This document shows, one piece after another, positions 9,642-18,785 of a DNA stretch of 64,000 bases. Position 1 is the first letter of the stretch; the number at the start of each line of letters is the position of its first letter. The stretch is from Alphaproteobacteria bacterium. Lineage in GTDB: Bacteria; Pseudomonadota; Alphaproteobacteria; Micavibrionales; UBA2020. The notes below the pieces were generated by a model. The model saw only the letters and a list, made by a program, of their open reading frames with translations, was not told where the DNA came from and did not search any database. The translations under genes were made by a program, and so were the position numbers. Where the stretch lies: positions 62,001 to 126,000 of the forward strand of contig JAEUKT010000003.1 of NCBI GenBank assembly GCA_016794125.1, given 5' to 3'.

Positions 9642-11414
9642 GTGATGACCAAGTTGAGACACTGGGCATTTTATCTCCTGCTGCTGGCAGGCACCTGCGC
9701 GCTGTCCGCCTGTCTGCCTGAAGTTTTTGCGGAAAAGGCGGACTACAAACTCGGCGGCCTTGAAAAACAGGTTTCACTCAATGACGACGTGAAGAAATTT
9801 CTTGATAACCGAGCGGCGGAAATCAAGCCCCTGAAACCTTCCAGCCCGGATGCCGCATATTACGAAGCCGCCAAGACGCGCAGCCTGCGCGACGACCTCA
9901 AGGCGTATATGGACTCAAAGGGCTATTACGACAGCGAGATCAACTTTTCCGCAGGAAAACATCCCTGGAGCGGCGTGTATAAAGTAAGCAGCGGCGCACA
10001 ATATAAAATCTCCGATGTCAGCGTCAGCCCCGCCGCTTATGCCGGCCACCTGAAAAACCTGCGCAAAGGCCAGGTGCTGGACGCGGAAAATGTTCTGCTG
10101 GCGGAAAAGCAATTGCACGACGACATCGCGCGCGGCAAATGCTTCTTCTCGCTTGATGTTGAAAACGAAGTGACGCTTGACCGCAAGGCAAAAACCGCCC
10201 GCATTTCTTTCCGGGTTACGGCGGCAGGGCAGGCCACCTTCGGGACGCTCGCGTTCGAGGGAAACAAGGATGTGCAGGAAGCGTATCTGCGCAAGCTGCC
10301 GAACTGGAAGGCGGGCGACTGTTTTGACCGCGCCAAGCTGGAGGAGCTGCGCGTCGCGCTGTTCGAAAGCGGCCTGTTTTCAGCCGTGGATTTCCAACTG
10401 CCCGAGGCGCGCCCGCGCAATGGCCGCGTGCCGGTGACCGTGCGTGTGACCGAGCGCGCGCCCCGCACCATCAGCGCGGGCGTGAGTTATTATTCCGACG
10501 AGGGCCCCGGCGTGACGCTGGGCTGGAAACACCGCAATCTGTTCGGCCAGGCAGAAAGCCTTGATACGGAATTGACGCTGTCGCCGATCCTGCAGAAATT
10601 ATCCGGCACTTTGACCAAGCCGTTTTTCCTGCGCAATGACCAGCAGATCGCACTCAACGCCGCGCTGAAGCGTGAAGATACGGATGGTTACCTGACGACC
10701 GGCATCGAAAGCGGAGTGACGCTCAGCCGCAAGTTTAGCAAACGCATGTCCGGTTCTTCCGGCGCCAAGCTGTCTTTCAAGAAAATCGAAGATGAAGTGA
10801 CGCGCCAGACCGACGACTTCCTGCTGTTGTCATTCCCGCAGGGGCTGATTTACGACAGCCGTGACAATGCGCTGGATGCGACACAGGGCTGGCTGCTGAA
10901 CGGGAACGTGGAGCCTTACATTGCCGCCGTCGGCGACAAGCCGCTGTTCCTGAAAACGGAATTTTCCGCCCGCAAATATCATGCGGTTGGCAAGAACGTG
11001 GTTGTGGCGGGGCGCGCGAAAATCGGCAGCATCCTTGGCCCGGCCACCGCATCGCTGCCGGCGACAGAGCGTTTTTATTCGGGGGGCGGCGGGTCTGTGC
11101 GCGGCTTCGGCTATCAGGAGGTCGGCCCCGTGCGTAACGGCAGTCCCGAGGGCGGCCGTTCGATCATCGAGGGCTCGGCGGAGGCGCGGTTCAGGTTCAA
11201 CGACACCCTCGGCGGTGTCGTGTTCGTCGATGCGGGCGAGGTCAATAACGGGCTGTTTCCCGATATGGGCGACCTGTCGGTCGGCGCGGGCGCGGGCCTG
11301 CGTTATTACACAGGCTTTGGCCCGCTGCGGCTGGATGTGGCCGTGCCCGTCACCAACAAGGAGACGGCATCGAGCGCGTATCAGGTCTATCTCAGCATCG
11401 GTCAGGCGTTCTGA
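9642..11414 (+). CDS. tamA: TamA-like Omp85 outer-membrane assembly protein
   Basis: This 590-residue protein has N-terminal POTRA-type domains (about residues 35-270) followed by a C-terminal beta-barrel that ends in Phe (SIGQAF). The Omp85 lid-loop motif VRGF is at residues 486-489 in GGGGSVRGFGYQ. With TamB it forms the translocation and assembly module linking inner and outer membranes. The N-terminal signal sequence contains LSAC at 21-24, which looks like a lipobox; cleavage after EVFA about six residues later is the alternative. The stop overlaps the tamB ATG by one base, showing tight coupling. Confidence 0.92.
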   Translation: MMTKLRHWAFYLLLLAGTCALSACLPEVFAEKADYKLGGLEKQVSLNDDVKKFLDNRAAEIKPLKPSSPDAAYYEAAKTRSLRDDLKAYMDSKGYYDSEINFSAGKHPWSGVYKVSSGAQYKISDVSVSPAAYAGHLKNLRKGQVLDAENVLLAEKQLHDDIARGKCFFSLDVENEVTLDRKAKTARISFRVTAAGQATFGTLAFEGNKDVQEAYLRKLPNWKAGDCFDRAKLEELRVALFESGLFSAVDFQLPEARPRNGRVPVTVRVTERAPRTISAGVSYYSDEGPGVTLGWKHRNLFGQAESLDTELTLSPILQKLSGTLTKPFFLRNDQQIALNAALKREDTDGYLTTGIESGVTLSRKFSKRMSGSSGAKLSFKKIEDEVTRQTDDFLLLSFPQGLIYDSRDNALDATQGWLLNGNVEPYIAAVGDKPLFLKTEFSARKYHAVGKNVVVAGRAKIGSILGPATASLPATERFYSGGGGSVRGFGYQEVGPVRNGSPEGGRSIIEGSAEARFRFNDTLGGVVFVDAGEVNNGLFPDMGDLSVGAGAGLRYYTGFGPLRLDVAVPVTNKETASSAYQVYLSIGQAF

Positions 11415-13672
11415 TGGCGGGCAAAAACACGGAAAAGCCTGTTGCGGAAAAAAAGAAAAAGCAGGGCGCGCTGCATTTTCTGCGCCGGATCGTTGTGGCG
11501 GTTTTTTCAGCCGGCATGACCTTGCTGATCGTGTCGCAATTGATACTCTGGGCGGGTTTTGGCTGGCTGCATATGCAGGGCGGGCAGCAATGGATGAAGG
11601 CGCGGATAGAGCCGTTGCTGGCCGATAGCGGATACAAAGTTGATTTCAGCAATATCGGCATCAGCATCGGCAGCCGCGTTCATATTGCCGATCTTGCCGT
11701 CAGCGACGGCAAAGGCGCGTTTCTGGACGTGCGCGATGTAACGCTTGGCCTGGATATTCCCAAATTGATTGCGCATCAGCTGGAGATTTCATTATCCGCC
11801 GCCGAAATGACGCTGCACCGCCTGCCCGTTGTCAAAGAAGCGCCCGAAGCCAAAACAGGCGGGGAATTCGTCTGGCCTGAAAAATATTTCGCCGCAGCGT
11901 CGCTGGACAGCCTTGATATCGGCAAGCTTGTGCTGATGCCCGAGGTTGCGGGCGCGCGCATTGAACTGGCGCTGAAGGCAGATGCCAGGGCGCAACCCGC
12001 AGGAACGGACGTATTGCTGGATCTGGCGTTGGAAATGAAATCGGGGCTTGCCGGATTGCCGGAGAAACTTGCGCTAACCGCCGTAGTTTCGCCCGCGACC
12101 GGATCGGTTGCCGTATCTGCTATCAATGCGTCATCGGCCATGTATGACGTTTCCGGCAAGGGCAAGCTGGGGACGGATGCGGCAGCGGTCGTTGATTTCG
12201 CGCTGAAGGCGGGCGGCAATTTTAACCTGAGCGATGGCCATGCCAAGGCGGAAGCGGATGTGAACATCACAGGGACCGCGCAAAAACCGGCCTTTGACAT
12301 GAAGGGCATGATCCGGCTGTCGGGCGCGGCGGCCAATGAATTCGACACAATCAGCCTGACAGCGCGCATGAATGCGGCGGGCGCAGGTCATGTGGCTGCG
12401 CGGTCGGTAGGCGCTGGCAAGAAAGCGGCGATGTCGGCCGATATCGCCTATGGTAACAGCCTGTTAAAACTGGGCGGCATTAATATCGAATGGCCTGGCA
12501 TATCGGCGCGCGGGAGCGCCGATATCGCACTTGACGGCGGGTTCAGGTCGGCATCGGTTGCGCTCAACAAAGTTACGGCGGGCGATCTTTCCTTCAGCGA
12601 CATCAAAGGGCGCATCAGCCGTGCAATCGGCGGGGCTTATGACGTTTCCATGCAGGCCATGTCGCGCGGCAAGCGCGGGCTTGATGTCACGGGCACGGTC
12701 GGCATCGACACGCCGGGCATGCCGGTCAAGTTGACAGCGAAGGCCGCCAATTTCGAGCCGTTCCGGTATACCGAAACGATCAAGGGCGCTTTTTCCGGCG
12801 TGCTGACGGTAGAGGGGCGCGCGCGGCAGTACAAAATAACGGGCACCGTCAAATCGTCGCGGCTGGATATTACCATTCCCGACCGGTTCAACGCATCCAT
12901 CCCGAAACTGAATATCGTTTCCGGGCGCGGCAAGCCGGGTGAGGACGGGCCTGATATGATGCAGGACATCGGCCTTGATATTCAGGCCATCGCCGAGCGG
13001 CAGGTATTTGTGCGCGGGCAGGGGCTGGATGCCGAATTCGGCGGCAAGGTGCAGGTTACAGGCACGCTTGCCGAACCCTTGTATAACGGATTGTTCGAAA
13101 GCCGCCGCGGGCGGTACGAAGCCTTCGGCAAACGCTTTGACCTGTCCCGTGCCCGTTTCAGGTTCGAAGGCCCGGTGCCGCCGTCGCCCTATCTGGATAT
13201 TCTGGCCGAAGCAAAGGCCGAAGATATCGTGGCAACGATCGCACTGACCGGCAGCGTCAGCAAACCGGTAGTCGCGTTGTCATCCGTGCCGGTATTGCCG
13301 CAGGACGAAGTATTGTCGCGGCTGCTGTTCGGCAAGGCGCTGTCTAAACTGACGCCGTTTCAGGCGATACAGATCGCGAATGCGCTGAAACAGTTTTCGG
13401 GCGGCGGCGGAGGATTAGACCCGCTCTCGCTGCTGCGCCGCGCGACCGGCCTTGACGATTTGCAGGTTAATACCGATGCCACCGGCGCAACCGGCGTGGG
13501 CGCGGGTAAATACATTACGGACAAGGTTTATATCGAAGGCGTTTCCGGCACCGACGGCAAAACCGGCGCCGCCAAGGTAAAAATCGAACTGACCCCCAAC
13601 ATCAAGGCCGAAAGCAAAGTCGGCCCCGGACAGGGATCGGGAGCGGCGATTTTCTGGCAAAAGGATTATTGA
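11414..13672 (+). CDS. tamB: TamB-like inner-membrane translocation/assembly protein (short form)
   Basis: This 752-residue protein has one N-terminal membrane anchor (about residues 20-50), a long repetitive beta-rich middle and the conserved DUF490/TamB C-terminal domain (SRARFRFEGPVPPSPYLDI; LSSVPVLPQDEVLSRLLFG; closing GAAIFWQKDY). TamB spans the periplasm as a hydrophobic groove and works with TamA. It is much shorter than the approximately 1,260-residue enterobacterial protein: the middle repeats are reduced, not the C-terminus. No frameshift is seen. Confidence 0.92.
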   Translation: MAGKNTEKPVAEKKKKQGALHFLRRIVVAVFSAGMTLLIVSQLILWAGFGWLHMQGGQQWMKARIEPLLADSGYKVDFSNIGISIGSRVHIADLAVSDGKGAFLDVRDVTLGLDIPKLIAHQLEISLSAAEMTLHRLPVVKEAPEAKTGGEFVWPEKYFAAASLDSLDIGKLVLMPEVAGARIELALKADARAQPAGTDVLLDLALEMKSGLAGLPEKLALTAVVSPATGSVAVSAINASSAMYDVSGKGKLGTDAAAVVDFALKAGGNFNLSDGHAKAEADVNITGTAQKPAFDMKGMIRLSGAAANEFDTISLTARMNAAGAGHVAARSVGAGKKAAMSADIAYGNSLLKLGGINIEWPGISARGSADIALDGGFRSASVALNKVTAGDLSFSDIKGRISRAIGGAYDVSMQAMSRGKRGLDVTGTVGIDTPGMPVKLTAKAANFEPFRYTETIKGAFSGVLTVEGRARQYKITGTVKSSRLDITIPDRFNASIPKLNIVSGRGKPGEDGPDMMQDIGLDIQAIAERQVFVRGQGLDAEFGGKVQVTGTLAEPLYNGLFESRRGRYEAFGKRFDLSRARFRFEGPVPPSPYLDILAEAKAEDIVATIALTGSVSKPVVALSSVPVLPQDEVLSRLLFGKALSKLTPFQAIQIANALKQFSGGGGGLDPLSLLRRATGLDDLQVNTDATGATGVGAGKYITDKVYIEGVSGTDGKTGAAKVKIELTPNIKAESKVGPGQGSGAAIFWQKDY

Positions 13673-13675
13673 CCG

Positions 13676-14542
13676 TCAGACGGCAATGCGGATGTAGGAA
13701 ACATCGTCATACCAATCCGCCAATGTGCCATCCAGCTGCACAAACCCGCCCTTGTGCGACATGAAACCAAGCCGGTTTTTTCCGGTCAGGAACGGGTCGG
13801 TGGCGCGTAATTCGGCGATGACGGATTTGCCTTCTGCGGCGGTCGGCGTGGCTTCGGTAAAGCCGTCGCTGCAGAGCACGATTTCGGCGACATCATCGGG
13901 CAGGGGATAGCTGTGCATGTGATGCACCGGCACCGGCGTGCCGGAGACGACACCAAACCCAAGCGGCTCAGACGCATCGGGATGGTTGGCGAACAGCATT
14001 TGTTTCGACAGCACATCGCGTATGCCCGCCCACGAAGCCTGCGCCAGCGCGGCGCGGTCGGCCTGTGTTTGCGGCGCACCGCGCGCCATCAATTCCTGCT
14101 GGATCAGGATACGGCGGTAATTCAGCGTGATTTCGTCATACAGTTTGTTCTGCGGGCAGCTTTTCCATGTGCCGTTTTTCAGGCGGTAGCCGAAATGTGA
14201 ATCGCCGATCACCCAGACTTCATAAGGTTTCCGGCGCGGCAGGATCAACGCGCCGCTCGCCAGCCGGTCGATGGGTTCAAGGCCGAACTTTGCCCGTGCC
14301 TCCGCATTCATGCGCTCCGCCAGTTTAGAATAGTCGGCAATCGACGCACCGGCGGGCAGGGCACTCAGGGCATCCCCCGCCAGCTGCGCCGCCCATTGCC
14401 CCATCGTCCGCCCCTCATGCAACCAATCCGTCCGCACCCCGCTGACACCGTCAAACAGCCCGAAATAATCCGGCGTCTCGACAATCAGGTCTTCGGTCTT
14501 GTCGCCTTTGGCGGAGGCGGTGAAGGTTTCGATGATTTTCAT
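13676..14542 (-). CDS. PP2C-like protein phosphatase, divergent
   Basis: With the ATG at 14542 the protein has 288 residues. Four blocks in order recall PP2C metal-binding motifs: FGLFDGVSG (Asp31), VWVIGDSHFGYR, VLCSDGFTE and the terminal YDDVSYIRI. These Asp residues would hold the two metal ions of a Ser/Thr phosphatase. Spacing is compact and the first Gly-rich block is abnormal, so the substrate and even activity are inferred. A start 13 codons earlier exists but lacks a ribosome site. It is divergent from pdhA and convergent with tamB. Confidence 0.65.
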   Translation of the reverse strand: MKIIETFTASAKGDKTEDLIVETPDYFGLFDGVSGVRTDWLHEGRTMGQWAAQLAGDALSALPAGASIADYSKLAERMNAEARAKFGLEPIDRLASGALILPRRKPYEVWVIGDSHFGYRLKNGTWKSCPQNKLYDEITLNYRRILIQQELMARGAPQTQADRAALAQASWAGIRDVLSKQMLFANHPDASEPLGFGVVSGTPVPVHHMHSYPLPDDVAEIVLCSDGFTEATPTAAEGKSVIAELRATDPFLTGKNRLGFMSHKGGFVQLDGTLADWYDDVSYIRIAV

Positions 14543-14622
14543 TTTGTACCTGCGTTTTTCTGCCAAGCGCGGTTGCATCATAATGTTTTACAAGGATTAA
14601 TCAAACACGCCAATATTATGGA

Positions 14623-14628
14623 TATAAT
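14623..14628 (+). promoter_or_regulatory. Perfect -10 hexamer (TATAAT) upstream of pdhA
   Basis: TATAAT sits 79 bases ahead of the pdhA start in the divergent spacer. The sequence 17 bases upstream (ATCAAA) is a poor -35, so an activator may be involved. A GAGGG ribosome site precedes the GTG start. Confidence 0.45.
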
Positions 14629-14707
14629 GCCTTCTCCCTCCTTGCAATCCCACCCCCTTTTGCTTAATTAATGTGGGTTAAATTTCGCCATCGATTATGA
14701 GGGTTCT

Positions 14708-15724
14708 GTGAACACTTCCGCGCCAACGGGCAAAGCCAAGCTGGAGACGGTGAAAGCGCCGTCGAACATCGCGTCGCCGGACGAGATGCTGCAGTATTAT
14801 AAAGACATGCTGCTGATCCGCCGCTTCGAGGAAAAGGCGGGGCAGCTTTACGGCATGGGTCTGATCGGCGGTTTCTGCCACCTGTATATCGGTCAGGAAG
14901 CGGTCGTGGTGGGCGTGCAGTCGGCGCTGAAAAAGGGCGATACGGTCATCACCGCTTACCGCGACCACGGGCATATGCTGGCGACCGGCATGTCGGCCAA
15001 CGGCGTGATGGCGGAGCTGACGGGCCGCAAGGGCGGCTATTCCAAGGGCAAGGGCGGCTCGATGCACATGTTCAGCCGCGAGAAGGGCTTCTACGGCGGC
15101 CACGGCATCGTGGGCGTGACGGGCCCGCTGGGCGCGGGGCTTGCTTTCGCGCATAAATATCGCGGCGATGGCGGCATCAACTGCGCTTATTACGGCGACG
15201 GTGCGGCGAACCAGGGGCAGATTTACGAAGCCTATAACATGGCGGCGCTGTGGAAGCTGCCCGTTTTGTTCATCATCGAAAACAACAAATACGGCATGGG
15301 TACGTCGCAGACGCGCCATGCGGCCGGCGAGCTTTACAAACGCGGCGAGGCTTACGGTATTCCCGGCGAGAAAATCAACGGCATGGATGTGCTGGTGGTG
15401 CGTCAGGCGGCGTTGAAGGCGGTCGAGTATATCCGCGGCGGCAACGGCCCGATGATTTTGGAATTCAGCACATACCGCTATCGCGGCCATTCGATGTCCG
15501 ACCCCGGCAAATACCGCACGAAGGAGGAAGTCGAGGAGATGCGCGAGCATCACGACCCGATCGACACCATCCGCAAGGTGCTGACCGAAACGGGCAAGTT
15601 CAACGACGACCATTTCAAGCAGATCGAAAAAGAAGTGAAGGCGGTCGTGAATGAATCCGCCGAATTCGCCCAGCAAAGCCCGGAGCCCGATGCGTCGGAA
15701 CTCTGGACCGATGTGATGTTGTAA
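14708..15724 (+). CDS. pdhA: Pyruvate dehydrogenase E1 component, alpha subunit
   Basis: This 338-residue subunit of the thiamine-diphosphate-dependent E1 decarboxylates pyruvate and passes the acetyl group to lipoyl domains. The ThDP motif is clear: YYGDGAANQGQIYEA through to ENNKYGMG. The N-terminal part (RRFEEKAGQLYGMGLIGGF) and the serine loop YRYRGHSMSDP are family-typical. It starts with GTG after GAGGG at 5 bases. The gene opens the pdhA-pdhB-pdhC-VOC-lpd run; pdhB begins 12 bases downstream with its own AAGGAG site. Confidence 0.98.
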   Translation: MNTSAPTGKAKLETVKAPSNIASPDEMLQYYKDMLLIRRFEEKAGQLYGMGLIGGFCHLYIGQEAVVVGVQSALKKGDTVITAYRDHGHMLATGMSANGVMAELTGRKGGYSKGKGGSMHMFSREKGFYGGHGIVGVTGPLGAGLAFAHKYRGDGGINCAYYGDGAANQGQIYEAYNMAALWKLPVLFIIENNKYGMGTSQTRHAAGELYKRGEAYGIPGEKINGMDVLVVRQAALKAVEYIRGGNGPMILEFSTYRYRGHSMSDPGKYRTKEEVEEMREHHDPIDTIRKVLTETGKFNDDHFKQIEKEVKAVVNESAEFAQQSPEPDASELWTDVML

Positions 15725-15736
15725 GGAGCGCGAAAT

Positions 15737-15988
15737 ATGTCCATTCAAATTCTCATGCCCGCGCTCTCGCCCACCATGACCGAAGGCAAGCTGGCCAAAT
15801 GGGTCAAGAACGAAGGCGATGCGGTGAAGCCCGGCCAGGTGATCGCTGAAATCGAAACCGACAAGGCGACGATGGAAGTCGAAGCCGTTGACGAAGGCAT
15901 TCTTGGTAAAATCCTCGTGCCCGCCGGCACCGAAGGCGTTGCCGTGAACACGCCCATCGCCGTGCTGCTGGAAGACGGCGAAAGCGCG
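15737..15988 (+). repeat. Lipoyl-domain coding repeat, copy 1 (copy 2 at 17100-17351)
   Basis: The first 84 codons of pdhB and of pdhC encode lipoyl domains that are identical at 69 of 84 residues by my count. They share long identical DNA runs, for example around the [11 protein letters not shown] codons. This points to a recent intragenic duplication or gene conversion inside the operon. Confidence 0.85.
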
Positions 15989-17110
15989 GGCGATGTTGCC
16001 CCGCCCAAGGCTGTACCAAAAGCCGAAGCAAAAACCGAAGCTGCTCCTGCGCCGTCCTGCAACCCGCAATCTGCGCCGCAACCGGCAACGGCTGCGCCCG
16101 CACCTGAAAAGGAATGGACGGGCGCAACAACCTCCGTCACCGTGCGCGAGGCACTCCGCGACGCGATGGCCGAAGAAATGCGCCGCGACGGCGAAGTCTT
16201 CGTCATGGGCGAGGAAGTGGCCGAATATCAGGGCGCGTATAAAGTGACCCAGGGCCTGCTGCAGGAATTCGGCGGCAAGCGCGTGATCGACACCCCGATC
16301 ACCGAATACGGTTTTGCCGGTATCGCGACGGGCGCGGCCTTTGCCGGCCTGAAGCCGATCGTGGAATTCATGACATGGAACTTCGCCATGCAGGCGATCG
16401 ACCATGTGATCAACTCGGCCGCCAAGACGCTGTATATGGCGGGCGGCCAGCTGGGCTGCCCCATCGTGTTCCGCGGCCCGAACGGCGCGGCAAGCCGCGT
16501 AGGCGCGCAGCACTCGCAATGCTTCGCCAGCTGGTATGCGCATTGCCCGGGCTTGATCGTGATGGCACCGTGGTCGGCGGCGGATGCGAAGGGCCTGCTG
16601 AAAGCAGCCATCCGCAACCCGAACCCCGTCGTGTTCCTTGAAAACGAAATGATGTACGGCCAGACGTTTGACATTCCTGCCGATCCCGATTTCATCCTGC
16701 CAATCGGCAAGGCGAAGATCGAACGCGCAGGCACCGATGTCACCATCACCGCGTTCAGCCGCATGGTCGGCGTGGCGCTGCAGGCGGCGGACAAACTGGC
16801 GGAGCAGGGCATCAGCGCGGAGGTGATCAACCTGCGCACGCTGCGCCCGCTGGATACCGAAGCGATCATCAATTCGGTCAAGAAAACCAACCGCCTCGTG
16901 TCGGTCGAGGAAGGCTGGCATTATTCGGGCATCGGGTCGGAAATGGCCGCGATCATGATGGAAAAATGCTTCGACGATCTCGACGCGCCCGTCGTGCGCG
17001 TCTATGGCGCGGATGTTCCCATGCCCTATGCAGCGAACCTGGAAAAGCTTGCGCTCCCGCAGGCGAATGACATCATCGAAGCCGCGAAAAAGGTGGCCTA
17101 TGCCGCATAA
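15737..17110 (+). CDS. pdhB: Pyruvate dehydrogenase E1 beta subunit with N-terminal lipoyl domain
   Basis: This 457-residue protein has an N-terminal lipoyl domain (residues 1-80, lipoyl Lys43 in [10 protein letters not shown]). An Ala/Pro-rich linker (about 88-125) and the E1 beta transketolase fold (about 130-457) follow. The beta part shows [32 protein letters not shown] and [12 protein letters not shown] lipoyl domain on E1 beta is known from alphaproteobacterial PDH. It lets the complex carry a second set of swinging arms. The last 11 bases overlap the pdhC start. Confidence 0.98.
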   Translation: MSIQILMPALSPTMTEGKLAKWVKNEGDAVKPGQVIAEIETDKATMEVEAVDEGILGKILVPAGTEGVAVNTPIAVLLEDGESAGDVAPPKAVPKAEAKTEAAPAPSCNPQSAPQPATAAPAPEKEWTGATTSVTVREALRDAMAEEMRRDGEVFVMGEEVAEYQGAYKVTQGLLQEFGGKRVIDTPITEYGFAGIATGAAFAGLKPIVEFMTWNFAMQAIDHVINSAAKTLYMAGGQLGCPIVFRGPNGAASRVGAQHSQCFASWYAHCPGLIVMAPWSAADAKGLLKAAIRNPNPVVFLENEMMYGQTFDIPADPDFILPIGKAKIERAGTDVTITAFSRMVGVALQAADKLAEQGISAEVINLRTLRPLDTEAIINSVKKTNRLVSVEEGWHYSGIGSEMAAIMMEKCFDDLDAPVVRVYGADVPMPYAANLEKLALPQANDIIEAAKKVAYAA

Positions 17111-18383
17111 CGTATTGATGCCCGCACTCTCGCCCACCATGACCGAAGGCAAGCTTGCCAAATGGGTCAAGAAGGAAGGCGACAAGGTTAAGGCCGGACA
17201 AGTCCTCGCCGAAATCGAAACCGACAAGGCGACGATGGAGGTGGAGGCGGTCGATGAAGGCACGCTCGCCAAAATCCTCGTCCCCGCCGGCACGGACGGC
17301 GTGAAGGTGAATACACTGATCGCGATCTTGCTGGAAGACGGTGAAGACGCGGCGGCTTTGAAAAATGTCAGCAATGATGTGAAACCGGCCGCTGCCGTCG
17401 CACCGAAGGCTGAAGTGCCTGCTCCTGCTGCTGCAAAACCCGCAGCCGCGCCGCAGCCCGTTGCGCATCAGGCAAGCGGCAACCGCATATATGCCAGCCC
17501 GCTCGCAAAACGCATTGCCAAGGAAAAAGGCATCGACCTTGCAACCGTCAAGGGTTCCGGCCCGCATGGCCGCATCGTGAAATCCGACCTTGAAGGCGCG
17601 AAGGGCGGTCATACCGCTCCTGTGGCGGCTGCCGCTGCGCCGAAAGCCGTTGCACATGCCGCCGGCCCCGATGCGAAGGCATTGGCCGATGCCTACGGCA
17701 TCCCGTACAAGCTGATCCCCAATAACGGCATCCGCAAGGTTGTCGCGCGCCGTTTGCTGGAATCCAAACAGACCGTCCCGCATTTCTACCTGTCGGTCGA
17801 TTGCGAACTGGATGCGCTGCTGGCCGTCCGCAAGCAACTGAACGACGCGGGCCAAAGCTACAAAATCTCCGTCAACGATTTTGTTATCAAGGCAACGGGC
17901 GTGGCGCTCGCACAATATCCCGCCGCGAACGTGTCGTGGACCGATGAAAACGTTGTGCAGTACGAACGCGCCGATGTATCGGTCGCGGTGGCGACAGCCA
18001 ACGGCCTGATTACCCCCATCATCAAGGACGCGGCGAACAAGAGCCTGAAGGACATTTCCAACGAGATGAAGGAACTGGCGGCCAAGGCGAAGGACGGCAA
18101 GCTGAAACCCGCTGAATTCCAGGGCGGCACCATTTCCGTCTCCAACCTCGGCATGTTCGGCATCAGCAACTTTGCCGCCATCGTCAACCCGCCGCAGGGC
18201 GCAATCCTCGCCATTGGCGCGGGCGAGCAGCGCGCGGTCGTGAAGGACGGTCAGGTGAAGGTCGCAACCGTGATGACCGTCACCATGTCCACCGACCACC
18301 GCTGCATCGACGGCGCGATTGGCGCTGAATACCTGCAGGTGTTCAAGAAACTGATCGAAAACCCGATGAGCCTGATTTTGTGA
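17100..18383 (+). CDS. pdhC: Dihydrolipoamide acetyltransferase (PDH E2)
   Basis: With the ATG at 17100 the protein has 427 residues. It has one lipoyl domain (1-80, Lys43), an Ala/Pro linker and a peripheral-subunit-binding domain (about 131-170, [15 protein letters not shown]). The acetyltransferase core ends in the catalytic [10 protein letters not shown] motif and a terminal Leu. The core transfers acetyl to CoA. The ATG overlaps the pdhB end by 11 bases and aligns the lipoyl domain exactly with that of PdhB. The longer open frame to 17004 is out of register with any homologous sequence, so it is rejected. Confidence 0.97.
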   Translation: MPHNVLMPALSPTMTEGKLAKWVKKEGDKVKAGQVLAEIETDKATMEVEAVDEGTLAKILVPAGTDGVKVNTLIAILLEDGEDAAALKNVSNDVKPAAAVAPKAEVPAPAAAKPAAAPQPVAHQASGNRIYASPLAKRIAKEKGIDLATVKGSGPHGRIVKSDLEGAKGGHTAPVAAAAAPKAVAHAAGPDAKALADAYGIPYKLIPNNGIRKVVARRLLESKQTVPHFYLSVDCELDALLAVRKQLNDAGQSYKISVNDFVIKATGVALAQYPAANVSWTDENVVQYERADVSVAVATANGLITPIIKDAANKSLKDISNEMKELAAKAKDGKLKPAEFQGGTISVSNLGMFGISNFAAIVNPPQGAILAIGAGEQRAVVKDGQVKVATVMTVTMSTDHRCIDGAIGAEYLQVFKKLIENPMSLIL

Positions 18384-18775
18384 GCAAGACCGTCACGCCA
18401 TTCCTGATGTTCGAGGGCAGGGCGGAAGAGGCGATGAATTTCTACATCAGCCTTTTCGCAGACGGCCGCATCGACGACATCAAACGGTATCCCGCCGGCG
18501 GCGCGGCCAAGGCCGGATCGGTCATGACCGCGCGCTTCACCATCGGCGACCAGACATTCATGGTGACCGACAGCATCGTGAAGCACGAATTTACCTTCAC
18601 GCCCGCCATGTCGATCTTCGTCGAATGCGCCGATGAAGCCGAACTGGCCGACCGCGCCGTGACGCTCGCCGATGGCGGGCAGGTTTACATGCCGATGGAC
18701 AATTACGGTTTCAGCCGCAAATTCGCCTGGGTGGGCGACCGCTTCGGCGTTTCGTGGCAATTGAATCTTCAGTAG
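18380..18775 (+). CDS. VOC/PhnB-like protein inserted in the PDH operon
   Basis: This 131-residue protein of the glyoxalase/VOC superfamily (PhnB-like, PF06983 type) shows [21 protein letters not shown] at the start and GVSWQLNL at the end. The second half carries the pairing strand motif [19 protein letters not shown]. PhnB-like proteins lack a settled function. It starts at a GTG that overlaps the pdhC stop by 4 bases and ends 10 bases before lpd, so it is translated as part of the PDH operon. A small-molecule or detoxification role near PDH is only an inference. Confidence 0.85.
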   Translation: MSKTVTPFLMFEGRAEEAMNFYISLFADGRIDDIKRYPAGGAAKAGSVMTARFTIGDQTFMVTDSIVKHEFTFTPAMSIFVECADEAELADRAVTLADGGQVYMPMDNYGFSRKFAWVGDRFGVSWQLNLQ

Positions 18776-18785
18776 GAGTTTTTCC

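Noticed and set aside
13676-14581. Longer start for the PP2C-like gene
   Set aside because: The extra 13 codons have no ribosome site and no family match; ATG at 14542 is preferred.
14678-17374. A minus-strand open frame of almost 900 codons opposite pdhA, pdhB and pdhC
   Set aside because: It runs antisense through three conserved genes and its composition is that of a mirror frame in GC-rich DNA (His/Arg/Phe-rich, no motifs).
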